A DNA stretch of 64,000 nt from assembly GCA_963800415.1 (NCBI GenBank), contig CAWDBS010000073.1, positions 55,256 through 119,255 of the forward strand. Reading direction: 5' to 3'. The notes beneath the pieces are model-generated. The model did no database searches and had not been told where the DNA came from. It worked only from the letters and a program-made list of their open reading frames with translations. Position 1 is the first letter of the stretch, and every line of letters starts with the position of its first letter. Of this stretch, positions 17,992-27,923 are shown one piece after another. The position numbers and the translations under genes are program-made. Source of the stretch: Palsa-504 sp963800415. Its GTDB lineage: Bacteria; Actinomycetota; Actinomycetes; Streptosporangiales; Streptosporangiaceae.

Positions 17992-18897
17992 ATGGCTGAT
18001 CAGGAGCCGCGGGTGCGGCTGCTCGGGCCGGCCGAGATCCGTGCGCTGGCCGATCGCCTGGGGGTGCGGCCATCCAAGCGGCTCGGGCAGAACTTCGTCA
18101 TCGAGCCGGGGACGGTGCGGAAAATCGCCGCGCTGGCCGAGTTGCGCCCCGATGACGTGGTGCTCGAGGTGGGCCCGGGGCTGGGCTCGCTCACGCTCGC
18201 CCTGCTCGAGGCCGGCGCCGGCCAGGTGGTGGCCATCGAGATCGACCCGGTGCTGGCCGGCGAACTGCCGCGGACGATCGGCGCCCGCGCGCCGCATCTC
18301 GCGGACCGGGTGGCCGTGGTCGCCGCGGACGCGCTGCACGTCGCCGCCCCGGACCTGCCCGCCGTTTCTGGGTCGCCGTCGGTACTGGTGGCGAACCTGC
18401 CGTACAACGTGGCGGTGCCGTTGCTGCTGCACCTGCTGGCCGCCGTGGGCTCGCTGCGGCGGGGGCTGGTGATGGTCCAGGCCGAGGTGGCGGACCGGAT
18501 GTGCGCCGGACCCGGGTCACGGGTGTACGGCACGCCGTCGGTGAAGCTGGCCTGGTACGCCGCGGTCCGGCCGGCCGGACCGGTGTCCCGCACCGTGTTC
18601 TGGCCGGTGCCGAACGTGGATTCCCGCCTGGTCGCGTTCACCCGGCGGGACCCGCCGCAGGGCGCGGCGGGCCGCGAGGAGGTGTTCGCGGTTATCGACG
18701 CGGCGTTCCGGCAGCGGCGCAAGACGCTGCGGGCCGCGCTCTCCGGCTGGGCCGGTTCGGCGCCTGAGGCCGAACGGCTGCTCCGGGCGGCCGGCATCGA
18801 TCCGGGCGCGCGCGGGGAATCGCTCGGCGTCGGGGAGTTCGCGCGGCTGGCGTCGGCACCGCGCTCGGCACCGCGCTCGGCACCGCGTACGATTTGA
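17992..18897 (+). CDS. rsmA: 16S rRNA dimethyladenosine transferase KsgA
   Basis: KsgA dimethylates A1518 and A1519 during small-subunit assembly. Visible motifs are RLGQNFV near 30, the SAM loop EVGPGLGSLT near 59, the catalytic NLPYNVAVP near 137, and the late PVPNVDSRLV. The 301-residue length is normal, except for a final SAPRSAPRSAPR tail made by a 12-nt tandem repeat. The start ATG lies five bases after the second 25-mer repeat. The stop overlaps or touches the ispE start region. Confidence 0.95.
   Translation: MADQEPRVRLLGPAEIRALADRLGVRPSKRLGQNFVIEPGTVRKIAALAELRPDDVVLEVGPGLGSLTLALLEAGAGQVVAIEIDPVLAGELPRTIGARAPHLADRVAVVAADALHVAAPDLPAVSGSPSVLVANLPYNVAVPLLLHLLAAVGSLRRGLVMVQAEVADRMCAGPGSRVYGTPSVKLAWYAAVRPAGPVSRTVFWPVPNVDSRLVAFTRRDPPQGAAGREEVFAVIDAAFRQRRKTLRAALSGWAGSAPEAERLLRAAGIDPGARGESLGVGEFARLASAPRSAPRSAPRTI
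18853..18888 (+). repeat. 12-nt tandem repeat at the ksgA 3' end
   Basis: Three units of TCGGCACCGCGC (the last ends in T) encode repeated SAPR just before the stop. Confidence 0.9.
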
Positions 18898-18902
18898 CCA
18901 TC

Positions 18903-19871
18903 GTGACCGGTGTGACCGTGCGGGTGCCCGCCAAACTCAACCTCCAGCTCGCGGTGGGGCCGCCGCGAGCTGACGGCTACCACGACCTGGTGACCGTCTT
19001 CCACGCCGTCTCGCTGTTCGACCAGGTCACCGCGGAGCCGGCCGGCCGCGACGGGGTCACGGTGACCGGCGAGGGCGCGGACCGGGTCCCGGCCGGCCAG
19101 GACAACCTGGCCCTGCGGGCGGTGGCCGCGCTGCGGGCGATGATGACGGGCCCGGCCAAGGGCTTCGCGGCCGACCCAGGGGGCGTGCACATCACGATCG
19201 CGAAGCGGATCCCGGTGGCGGCCGGCCTGGCCGGCGGCAGCGCCGACGCGGCCGCGGCCCTCGTCGCCTGCAACGACCTGTGGGATGCCGGCCTCGGCCA
19301 GCCGCAGCTGCTCGAGGTCGCGGCCGGGGTGGGCAGCGACGTGGCCTTCGCGCTGCTCGGCGGGACCGCGGTGGGCCGCGGCCGGGGCGAGCGGCTGACG
19401 CCGGCGCTGGCCCCGGCGACCTCCTACCACTGGGTGCTGGCCTTCGCCGACGGTCACCTGTCCACCCCCGAGGTGTACGCGGCGCTGGACCGGCTCCGGG
19501 CCGCCAGCGCGGGCGATCCCCCGGATGCGGGGAAACGGCCACTTCGGGGCCGCCCGGACCTGGACGCCGCGCTCATGTCGGCGCTGCGCTCCGGCGATGC
19601 CCGGCTGGTCGGCCGGGCGCTGGGCAACGACCTGCAGCCGGCCGCGCTGTCGCTGTTCCCCGCGCTGCGCAAGACCCTGGCGGCGGGACTTGAGCTGGGC
19701 GCGCTCGGCGCGCTGGTGGCAGGCTCGGGACCGACCTGCGTGTTCCTGGCGGCCAGTGCCGACCGGGCGCTCGACCTGGCCGTGTCGCTGTCCGGCGCGG
19801 GCGTGTGCCGGTCGGTGGCCCGGGTCACCGGGCCGGTGCCCGGTGCGGCCGTCGTCTCCGCGGCGAGGTGA
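18903..19871 (+). CDS. ispE: 4-diphosphocytidyl-2-C-methyl-D-erythritol kinase
   Basis: IspE phosphorylates CDP-ME in the MEP isoprenoid pathway. It is a GHMP kinase: VRVPAKLNLQLAVG at the start, the ATP loop PVAAGLAGGSADAAAAL near 102, GSDVAFALLGG, and the C-terminal AGSGPTCVF motif. The chosen GTG gives 322 residues; a TTG at 18894 overlapping the ksgA stop is also possible. It supplies precursors for the quinone side chain and lipid carriers used by other genes in the window. Confidence 0.93.
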   Translation: MTGVTVRVPAKLNLQLAVGPPRADGYHDLVTVFHAVSLFDQVTAEPAGRDGVTVTGEGADRVPAGQDNLALRAVAALRAMMTGPAKGFAADPGGVHITIAKRIPVAAGLAGGSADAAAALVACNDLWDAGLGQPQLLEVAAGVGSDVAFALLGGTAVGRGRGERLTPALAPATSYHWVLAFADGHLSTPEVYAALDRLRAASAGDPPDAGKRPLRGRPDLDAALMSALRSGDARLVGRALGNDLQPAALSLFPALRKTLAAGLELGALGALVAGSGPTCVFLAASADRALDLAVSLSGAGVCRSVARVTGPVPGAAVVSAAR

Positions 19872-19878
19872 CCTGGCC

Positions 19879-21880
<2,002 letters not shown>

Positions 21881-21949
21881 CGAGCCAAAGGGTCGCCGGC
21901 GCCGCCTGGACTGAGGAGCGACGAAGGAGCGACGAGGGAAGGCGGCGCC

Positions 21950-22579
21950 TCAAAGGCGGCCCGGCGGCGAGCGGGCTAACACAGCGTCGAAGGGGGCGAG
22001 CAGGATCCGCATCAGGTCGGCCAGGTGCTGGCGTTCCCCGGCATCCAGGCCCGCCAGCAGCACCCGCTCGCGGCGCAGCAGGCCGGCCAGCGCCGCGTCC
22101 ACCTTCGTCCGGCCCTGGTCGGTGAGGGTGACCAGCACCCCCCGTTTATCGCGGGGATCGGGCTCCCGGCGGACGAGACCCGCGGTGGCCAGCCGGTCGA
22201 TCCGGTTCGTCATGGTGCCGGAGGTGACCAGGGTGGCGCGGAGCAGCGCGCCCGGGGTGAGCTGGAACGGCGGTCCCTGCCGGCGCAACGCCGAGAGCAT
22301 GTCGAATACCCACGACTCGAGCCCGTGCTCGGCGAACGCGCCGCGCCGCGCGATGTCCAGGTGCCGGGCCAGCCTGGAGATCCGGCTGAGCACCTGCATC
22401 GGCTCGACATCCAGGTCGGGCCGCTGCGCTCGCCACGCGGCGACCAGGTCGTCTACCTCGTCCCGCAGGAGTGGTTCGCCGAGGATCCCGTCGTCGGAGT
22501 CCGCGGTATCGCCCGGGGGGACGACCCCCCCGGACCCCCCGTTAAGAGGTTCGGTGCCGGGACCGGCGCGCTGGGCCAT
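21950..22579 (-). CDS. MarR-family transcriptional regulator
   Basis: The winged-helix core is clear: LTPGALLRATLVTSGTMTNRIDRL (split here as LTPGALLRATLV plus TSGTMTNRIDRL), then GLVRREPDPRDKRGVLVTLT as the wing. I start at the ATG for MAQRAGPG (209 residues), because a longer frame would translate the palindrome at 22594-22607, which looks like an operator. The N-terminus contains a G-run repeat copy read as GGSGGVVPPGD. The gene is divergent from a trans-aconitate-type methyltransferase. The same palindrome core precedes the MFS pump at 27.9 kb, so this regulator may control both; this is inference. Confidence 0.88.
   Translation of the reverse strand: MAQRAGPGTEPLNGGSGGVVPPGDTADSDDGILGEPLLRDEVDDLVAAWRAQRPDLDVEPMQVLSRISRLARHLDIARRGAFAEHGLESWVFDMLSALRRQGPPFQLTPGALLRATLVTSGTMTNRIDRLATAGLVRREPDPRDKRGVLVTLTDQGRTKVDAALAGLLRRERVLLAGLDAGERQHLADLMRILLAPFDAVLARSPPGRL
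22511..22541 (-). repeat. G-run/C-run repeat, copy 5 (in marR)
   Basis: On the plus strand it reads CCCGGGGGGACGACCCCCC followed by CGGACCCCCC. On the marR strand it encodes GGSGGVVPPGD near residue 15. Confidence 0.8.
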
Positions 22580-22593
22580 TTCTAGAGCGTATC

Positions 22594-22607
22594 TCTTGAC
22601 GTCAAGA
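22594..22607. promoter_or_regulatory. Perfect 14-bp palindrome TCTTGACGTCAAGA, likely MarR operator
   Basis: It sits 15 bases upstream of the chosen marR start and 69 bases upstream of the divergent methyltransferase. Its core TTGACGTCAA recurs at 27869-27878 before the MFS gene. MarR proteins typically bind such palindromes in their own divergent promoters. Confidence 0.65.
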
Positions 22608-22675
22608 AGACCAGTCATGTACAAGGGGATTCAGTTCGGCATGTGTCTCTCGGTATCAGAGAAGGATTGACCATC

Positions 22676-23503
22676 ATGTGGGACGCGGCCCTTTATCTGC
22701 GGTTTGGAGGCGAGCGCGCCAGGCCGTTCTTCGACCTGCTCGCCAGGGTCGGAACTGAACTTCCCGGATACGTGGTCGACATGGGCTGTGGCCCAGGAAA
22801 CCTGACGGCCATGCTCGCGGAGCACTGGCCGTTGGCCGTGGTATGCGGGGTGGACAACTCGCCCGAGATGATCGAGGCGGCCCGCGAGCTCGCTACGGCA
22901 GCTGCCCCGCGATCTCCGGCGCCCCCCGGTTCCGGACCGGTGGCGACGAGCCACGCGCCAGGATTGTCGTTCATGCTCGACGACATAAGGCACTGGAAGC
23001 CGCAGAGCCTGCCCGACGTGATCATCTCCAACGCGGTGCTGCAGTGGGTGCCTGGCCATCGCGAGCTGCTGGTCCGCTGGGCGGATCAGCTGGCCGCCGA
23101 TGGCTGGCTGGCCTTTCAGGTCCCGGGCAACTACGACCAGCCTCACGCGCGGATCCTGCGCGAGATGGCAGCCTCGGCCCGGTGGCGTTCGCTGCTGCGG
23201 GACGTGGAGCTGAACCGGCAATCGGCCGACCCGGCGGACTACGCGGAACTGCTCGCCCGGGCCGGCTGCGAAGTCGACGCCTGGGAGACGACGTACATGC
23301 ACATCCTGCCGGGTACTGACCCGGTGCTCGAGTGGTACAAGGGCACCGGGCTCCGTCCCGTGCTGGCTGCGCTCGACGCGGACCGGACCGAGGACTTCCT
23401 CGCCGAGTACGGCTCGCTGGTTCGCCGGGCGTATCCGCCACGGTCGTTCGGCACCATCTTCCCCTTCCGCCGCGTGTTCGCCGTGGCCCACCGGTCCGCC
23501 TAG
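22676..23503 (+). CDS. tam: Trans-aconitate 2-methyltransferase-like SAM enzyme
   Basis: The start is the ATG of MWDAALYLRFGGERARPF, the characteristic Tam opening, with GAAGGA nine bases upstream. The SAM loop is VVDMGCGPGNLT near 33-44, then GVDNSPEMIEAA, and VISNAVLQWVPGH marks motif IV. The 275 residues fit the family. Tam methylates trans-aconitate, a toxic by-product of the citrate cycle, though many homologues have other small-molecule targets. It is transcribed divergently from the MarR gene and probably repressed by it. Confidence 0.85.
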   Translation: MWDAALYLRFGGERARPFFDLLARVGTELPGYVVDMGCGPGNLTAMLAEHWPLAVVCGVDNSPEMIEAARELATAAAPRSPAPPGSGPVATSHAPGLSFMLDDIRHWKPQSLPDVIISNAVLQWVPGHRELLVRWADQLAADGWLAFQVPGNYDQPHARILREMAASARWRSLLRDVELNRQSADPADYAELLARAGCEVDAWETTYMHILPGTDPVLEWYKGTGLRPVLAALDADRTEDFLAEYGSLVRRAYPPRSFGTIFPFRRVFAVAHRSA

Positions 23504-23536
23504 ACCCCTCGGACCATCCTAATCCAATTTTTCCCA

Positions 23537-23565
23537 TTGATTTAATAGGAAAACTCTGGCAGGAT
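23537..23565 (+). promoter_or_regulatory. Probable promoter for a leaderless Cys leader peptide
   Basis: TTGATT (23537-23542) and CAGGAT (23560-23565) are 17 bases apart. Only six bases separate the -10 box from the ATG at 23572, so the transcript should begin at or next to that ATG. Confidence 0.55.
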
Positions 23566-23571
23566 CGCGGC

Positions 23572-23679
23572 ATGCGCCGTGACATGCCTCTCCTGTCAAC
23601 GCCTGCCTGTCAGTGCGTTCTCGCCGGCGCCCTCCCGTTGGCGCCTGGCGTCATGCGATGTCAGGCCGGCTCGCCCTGA
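23572..23679 (+). CDS. 35-residue Cys-containing leader peptide upstream of cysteine dioxygenase
   Basis: The frame begins MRRDMPLLSTPACQCVLAG and ends at TGA 23677-23679, 100 bases before the dioxygenase start. It has no ribosome site, but its ATG lies where transcription should start, as in the leaderless short ORFs common in actinobacteria. The CQC pair near residue 13 and a later Cys at 30 resemble cysteine-responsive leader peptides described in mycobacteria. Those act by attenuation: ribosome progress through Cys codons sets access to the downstream gene. That job fits the cysteine-degrading operon that follows. Translation itself is unproven. Confidence 0.45.
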   Translation: MRRDMPLLSTPACQCVLAGALPLAPGVMRCQAGSP

Positions 23680-23779
23680 CCTGACCGGCTCGGTCCTCCC
23701 ACCAGCCCGTCTGGTCGCTTCAGTTCGCCATTCGCTGGCGCCTGCCGCCAGCGATGCCAACGCGAGGAGAGACGCGACG

Positions 23780-24292
23780 ATGAGCACGATGATCCGGCCG
23801 GCGTCACCAGGCAGCATGCAGCCTGGCCGGCTTCTCGGGGCGCGGCAGCTAGCTGACGTGGTCCGACGCCTGGCGGGCAGCCCCGCGGACTGGCTCGGCC
23901 GGGTACGGCTGAACCCGACGGGCCGCTGGTATGAGCGGATACACCTTGACGACAGCCACGAGGTCTGGGTGATCAGCTGGCTGCCCGGCCAGGCGACCGG
24001 GTTCCACGACCATGGCGGGTCGGCCGGCGCGTTCGCCGTGGTCTGGGGAACGCTGATGGAGCGCCGCGTGGCCGGGGCCGTGACCACCGGACAGGTGCTG
24101 GCCAAGCCGGTCGGGGCGGGCGTGTCGCGGGCGTTCGGACCCCGCTACATCCACGACGTGCGCAACGCGGCCGCCTCGGCGGTGGCGGTGAGCGTGCACG
24201 CCTACTCGCCGCCGATGCCGGCCATGACACGCTACGACCTCACGCCCGATGGGCTGGTCATGCGGGACACCGAAGGCGCCGCCGCGTGGTGA
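23780..24292 (+). CDS. cdoA: Cysteine dioxygenase (cupin)
   Basis: The enzyme oxidises cysteine to cysteine sulfinate with Fe(II) and O2. The start ATG follows GAGGAGAG. Iron ligands are visible in HDHGGSAGAFAV near 75 (HxH) and YIHDVRN near 123. SxHAYSPP is the second cupin motif end. The 170 residues match bacterial type I cysteine dioxygenases. The rhodanese gene begins inside its last codons, so the two are co-translated, and a Cys leader peptide lies upstream. Confidence 0.88.
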   Translation: MSTMIRPASPGSMQPGRLLGARQLADVVRRLAGSPADWLGRVRLNPTGRWYERIHLDDSHEVWVISWLPGQATGFHDHGGSAGAFAVVWGTLMERRVAGAVTTGQVLAKPVGAGVSRAFGPRYIHDVRNAAASAVAVSVHAYSPPMPAMTRYDLTPDGLVMRDTEGAAAW

Positions 24293-24744
24293 CGGTCAGG
24301 CCGCTGGGCGCCCGCACCATCGAGGAGATCCTGGCCGCCGCGCGCGAACGCCTGCGGCGGCTTACGCCGCAGCAGGCCTTCCGCGAGGTGTCTGAAGGGG
24401 GCGTGCTGGTCGACATCCGGCCCGCCGCGCAGCGGGCGGAGCAGGGCGAGATAGCCGGGTCCACCATCGTGGAGCGTAACCACCTGGAGTGGCGCCTCGA
24501 TCCGTGTTCGGGTGCCCGGCTGCCCTGGGTTACCGGTTACGACCACCGGATCATCGTGGTCTGCATGGACGGGTACACCTCCAGCCTGGCCGCGGCGTCC
24601 CTGCAGGACCTGGGCCTGCACCGCGCCACCGACGTGATCGGCGGGTTCCGGGCCTGGACGGCCGAGGGCCTGCCGTCCGCGGCCGGCGGCGCGGGCACCG
24701 TCACGCTGGCGCCCGGCGCGGCCCCGGCCTTACCGCCGGGCTGA
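24286..24744 (+). CDS. Rhodanese-domain sulfurtransferase
   Basis: A single rhodanese domain of 152 residues: VLVDIRPAAQRAEQGEI is the entry loop, ERNHLEWRLDP follows, and the active-site loop is VVCMDGYTSSLAA with the catalytic Cys near 93. It overlaps cdoA by seven bases. Cysteine dioxygenase-rhodanese pairs are common in actinobacteria and suggest joint handling of cysteine-derived sulfur. The last 15 bases overlap the convergent TetR gene. Confidence 0.9.
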   Translation: MVTVRPLGARTIEEILAAARERLRRLTPQQAFREVSEGGVLVDIRPAAQRAEQGEIAGSTIVERNHLEWRLDPCSGARLPWVTGYDHRIIVVCMDGYTSSLAAASLQDLGLHRATDVIGGFRAWTAEGLPSAAGGAGTVTLAPGAAPALPPG

Positions 24745-25362
24745 GTCCCGGCCGTTCGCGTCCAGCTGGGACAGGCCGTTCCAGGCCAGGTCGATCAGGT
24801 TGGCGGCGACCTCTTCCAGCTTGGGCTTGCGTGCGTCGAGCCACCACTGCCCGGTGAATGCGACCATCCCCACCAGCATCTGGGCGTACAGCGGGGCAAC
24901 CTTCGGGTCGTGGCCGCGCGAGGCGAGGAAGTCGGCCAGGATGTACTCGACCTGGCCGGCGATGTCGCTCAGCAGCGTGCCGTAGGTGCCGGTGCCCGAA
25001 CCAGGGTTGGAGTCCCTGACCAGGATCCGGAAGCCGTCGGTGTTGTCGTCGATGTACCGGAGCAGGGCCACCGCCGCGGCCTCGAACTTCTCCCGGGTGC
25101 GGGCGCCATCCAGGAGCGTGGTCGTCATCGCCAGCAGGCGCTCCACCTCCCGGTCGACGACCACGGCGTAGAGGCCTTCCTTGCCGCCGAAGTGCTCGTA
25201 CACCACCGGCTTGGAGACACCCGCCTGCGCGGCGATCTCCTCGATCGAGGTCCCTTCGAAGCCCCGCTCGGCGAACAGGCGGCGCCCGATGCCCAGGAGC
25301 TGCTCCCGCCGTTCCTTCCCGGTCATCCTCTTGCGGCCGGACGTATGCGGTTGAGCACTCAC
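24730..25362 (-). CDS. TetR-family regulator, probably of the adjacent desaturase
   Basis: The HTH is plain: RREQLLGIGRRLFAERGFEGT, SIEEIAAQAGVSKPVVYEHFGGKEGLYA. I use the GTG opening VSAQPHTSGRK (210 residues); the ATG of MTGKERREQ is also possible. It starts eight bases after the desaturase stop on the same strand, so the two form an operon. TetR-desaturase pairs of this kind in actinobacteria act in membrane-lipid control. The palindrome TTACGTAA ahead of the desaturase is the likely operator. Confidence 0.88.
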   Translation of the reverse strand: MSAQPHTSGRKRMTGKERREQLLGIGRRLFAERGFEGTSIEEIAAQAGVSKPVVYEHFGGKEGLYAVVVDREVERLLAMTTTLLDGARTREKFEAAAVALLRYIDDNTDGFRILVRDSNPGSGTGTYGTLLSDIAGQVEYILADFLASRGHDPKVAPLYAQMLVGMVAFTGQWWLDARKPKLEEVAANLIDLAWNGLSQLDANGRDSARR

Positions 25363-25369
25363 CTGTTCA

Positions 25370-26512
25370 TCATCGCGACTCCGCGGACACCGCGCCACGT
25401 ACCCGGCCGGCGCGCCGTGTCATCGAGCCGAGTTTCCGCGTCGCCGTGGCGGGACGCTTGGCCGCGAGCCGGTCCTCGTCCGGCCAGCGCACGTCGTAGG
25501 CCCAGCCCAGCTTCTCCAGCGCCCAGATGACCCGCGCGCTCGGGTCCAGCTGGCCCTTCAGTGCCCCGTGCCGGGCGCAGGTGGGGTCCGCGTGGTGCAG
25601 GTTGTGCCAGGATTCGCCGAACGACGCGATCGCCAGCCAGGCCACGTTCCGCGACTTGTCGCGGACCTCGAACTCCTCGCTGCCGAAGGTGTGGCAGATC
25701 GAGTTGATCGACCAGGTGACGTGGTGCAGCAGCGCGATCCGCACCAGGCTGGCCCAGAAGAAGGCGGTCACCGCGCCCTGCCAGGACATTCCCCACAGGC
25801 CGCCGATGAGCGCGGGCAGCAGCAGCGTGACGGCGACGAGCCCGGGGAACCAGCCGTCTACTCCCTTGATCCGCCGGTCGGCGAGCAGGTCGGGGGAGTA
25901 CTTCTCCTGCGAGGTCTGGTTCGGGTCGAAGAGCCAGCCGATGTGCGCGTACGCCAGGCCCTTGGACAGCGCCTTCCAGTCATCCCCGTACCGCCAGGGC
26001 GAATGCGGGTCGCCTTCCTTGTCGCTGTACTTGTGGTGCCTGCGGTGATCAGACACCCAGGTGATGACCGGTCCTTCGATAGCCAGGCTGCCCGCGATCG
26101 CCATCGCGACCCGCAGGCCTGTCTTCGCCTTGAACGACCCGTGGGTGAAGTACCTGTGGTAGCCGACCGTTATGCCGAGCCCGGACACCCAGTAGAAGAC
26201 CAGCGCGATCAGCACGTCGTGCCAGCCCAGGCCCCAGCCCCACATCAGCGGGATGGCGGCGATCAGCGCCACCAGCGGGATGGCCACGAAAACACCGACC
26301 AGGAAACGCTGCAGCGCCGAGGTCGGCTCGTCCTCGAAGTCTGGCCGGGTCGGGCGCAGCTGGGTTCCGGTGGCCGTTCTGGCGGTTCCCCCGATGGATC
26401 CGGCGGACGCAGGCGTGGTGCGCGACGTGGCCAGGTCTGACGGGCTGGCGGCCAGCCGGGCTGTCGCAATGGTGGCTTCCGCCGCGTTGACGGTGTCGGG
26501 AGATGTGGTCAT
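25370..26512 (-). CDS. Membrane fatty acyl-CoA desaturase (delta-9 type)
   Basis: Three histidine boxes are visible: HRYFTH near 116, HRRHH near 152 and HNLHH near 304. They bind the di-iron centre in this integral membrane family. Hydrophobic pairs lie before box 1 and between boxes 2 and 3. The start is the ATG of MTTSPDTV behind GAGGAGC (380 residues). The first 70 residues are polar and low in complexity. The enzyme introduces a double bond into long saturated chains. It leads an operon with the TetR gene. Confidence 0.92.
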   Translation of the reverse strand: MTTSPDTVNAAEATIATARLAASPSDLATSRTTPASAGSIGGTARTATGTQLRPTRPDFEDEPTSALQRFLVGVFVAIPLVALIAAIPLMWGWGLGWHDVLIALVFYWVSGLGITVGYHRYFTHGSFKAKTGLRVAMAIAGSLAIEGPVITWVSDHRRHHKYSDKEGDPHSPWRYGDDWKALSKGLAYAHIGWLFDPNQTSQEKYSPDLLADRRIKGVDGWFPGLVAVTLLLPALIGGLWGMSWQGAVTAFFWASLVRIALLHHVTWSINSICHTFGSEEFEVRDKSRNVAWLAIASFGESWHNLHHADPTCARHGALKGQLDPSARVIWALEKLGWAYDVRWPDEDRLAAKRPATATRKLGSMTRRAGRVRGAVSAESR

Positions 26513-26554
26513 CGTGCTCCTCTGGAACTCGGGAAAACGGGCAGGAGCGCTTGT

Positions 26555-26589
26555 ACGCTTACGTAACCGTAGCCTACTGCACCGTAGGT
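26555..26589. promoter_or_regulatory. Operator-like region of the desaturase operon
   Basis: TTACGTAA (26559-26566) is a perfect 8-bp palindrome. It is followed by two copies of ACCGTAG (26567 and 26581) with inverted partners (GCCTAC, GGTTAGG). It lies about 45-75 bases upstream of the desaturase start, where a TetR repressor would act. Confidence 0.5.
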
Positions 26590-26902
26590 TAGGCAAGGCT
26601 GAGCAGGTGAATTTCTGCAAATGAACCTATGAATTCCGTATGCGTTCATCGATAACCGTCTCAATATGCGAGACAGTCTGAACGTTCTGTATCCCGCACG
26701 TCACGTCCCGCCGACATTCCCTCGCTCCGGCCTTCAGTCGCGCTACCCATCGACGACGCCCGCATGCGCGCGAGCAATCACGATCTGATGAGCGGCCGTG
26801 ACCCTGGGACAGTGGTGCCGCGCCATGGCGACGGGCGGCCCAGCGTCACCCGTTCTGGCCGGTCGTCGGGGCGTGTTCCGGGTAAAGTGAGGGCTCGAAC
26901 GA
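26590..26902. other. Intergenic stretch between desaturase promoter and tRNA-Gln
   Basis: No gene is recognised. It should hold the promoter ends of both flanking units. Base composition is less GC-rich at 26600-26700 than elsewhere, consistent with promoter DNA. Confidence 0.5.
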
Positions 26903-26974
26903 TCCCGGGTCGTCTAGCTGGCAAGACGACGGACTTTGGATCCGTTAACGAAGGTTCGAATCCTTCCCCGGGAG
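26903..26974 (+). tRNA. tRNA-Gln (anticodon TTG)
   Basis: The acceptor arms TCCCGGG (26903-26909) and CCCGGGA (26967-26973) pair fully. The D arm is GTCT/AGAC, the anticodon arm ACGGA-CTTTGGA-TCCGT, and the T arm GAAGG-TTCGAAT-CCTTC. The loop centre TTG reads Gln codons. CCA is not encoded (the end is G then CA). A tRNA-Gln a few kb from glmU is usual in actinomycetes. Confidence 0.95.
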
Positions 26975-27013
26975 CAGCAGCAAAGGCCGGTTCGATACAT
27001 GGCCATTTCTGCG

Positions 27014-27756
27014 TCAGCCGCCGCTCGTGATCGCCCCCGCCCAGCCTTCGATCTTGCGGTAGAGGCCTGCACTGCGGTGGACGTCGATGCGCAGGCAGCC
27101 GTGATAGTTCTCACCCACGTTTTTCCGCGTGGTCTTCGGGTTGTGGCGCTTCAGCGTCGGGGCGAGGAACTGACCGAGCGACGCCCCGGTAACGTCCAGC
27201 CAAAACCGCTGGGCCGATTCCACATCGGCGTTCTCATGGATAAAGACACGGAAGGCCAGGTCCGTGCGGGGAGTCCGGTCGCATCGAGGAATCGCAGGAA
27301 GAACCGGATCAGGGACGGGTCACTATTCATGAAGGCCACGCGGTCGCTGCGCCGGTGCGGCTTGCTCTGGGTGCCCTCGCACCAGTAGGCGATGGCGCCG
27401 GCGATGAGGATCTCATGGTCGGTCAACTCGCCGATCTCGGCGGCGGCGGCCTCGCGGGCGGCTGCGCGGCGGGCCTCGCGGGCGGGGCGTTCGGCCGCCC
27501 AGTAGCGGCGAGCGCCTTCGGCCGAACGTTTCCTGCACTCGGCGTAGCTCAGCCTCCTAGGCGTGGGCAGGTCGCGCACCCACAGGGAAACGGAACTCTT
27601 GGCCACGCCGAGAGCCGTGGCGATCTCCTCGTAGTCCAGGCCCTGCGTCCGCAGTTCGCGCGCCGTGGACCGCAGCTCATCCTTGGCGTTGGGCCGCCGG
27701 GTCCATTCGGGTGGAGGCTCGTCTTTGAGCGCGTCGTTGAGCGTGGCGTTGCTGTT
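27014..27756 (-). pseudogene. HTH protein of an actinobacterial YWxEGT family, frameshifted and lacking a start
   Basis: The N-terminal part is an HTH (ARELRTQGLDYEEIATALG, VAKSSVSLWVRDLP). After an Arg/Ala-rich linker come IAGAIAYWCEGTQSKPH, VAFMNSDPSLIRFFLRFLDATG and, in the next frame, VFIHENADVESAQRFW, LKRHNPKTTRKN and YRKIEGW. The YWxEGT and FxNSDP wording recalls a widespread actinobacterial family that may be related to LAGLIDADG endonucleases; this is tentative. One missing base near 27285 breaks it. No ATG, GTG or TTG lies between the upstream stop and the HTH. It sits 40 bases past tRNA-Gln and looks like a remnant. Confidence 0.6.
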
Positions 27757-27868
27757 TCAGCGCGTCAGAACGACATTGAAGCTCGGTTTCATGGCGTTAT
27801 CGCGAAGGCCGTGCCCGGGCGGGAATGGCCCGGGCGAGCGGCTTGCCAGGACCTTGCGTTATAGTTAG

Positions 27869-27878
27869 TTGACGTCAA
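27869..27878. promoter_or_regulatory. Palindrome TTGACGTCAA before the MFS pump
   Basis: It is identical in its ten bases to the core of the palindrome at the marR promoter, and lies 45 bases upstream of the MFS start. It is a likely second site for the same regulator. Confidence 0.55.
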
Positions 27879-27923
27879 GCAAGTTTCTACTGATGCCAGA
27901 GTTGCCTGTGGGGGCTTAGGCCA

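Noticed and set aside
22580..22624. Longer MarR starting at 22624
   Set aside because: It would translate the perfect palindrome as GLLDVKRY, which is better explained as an operator. MAQRAGPG is a suitable start just downstream.
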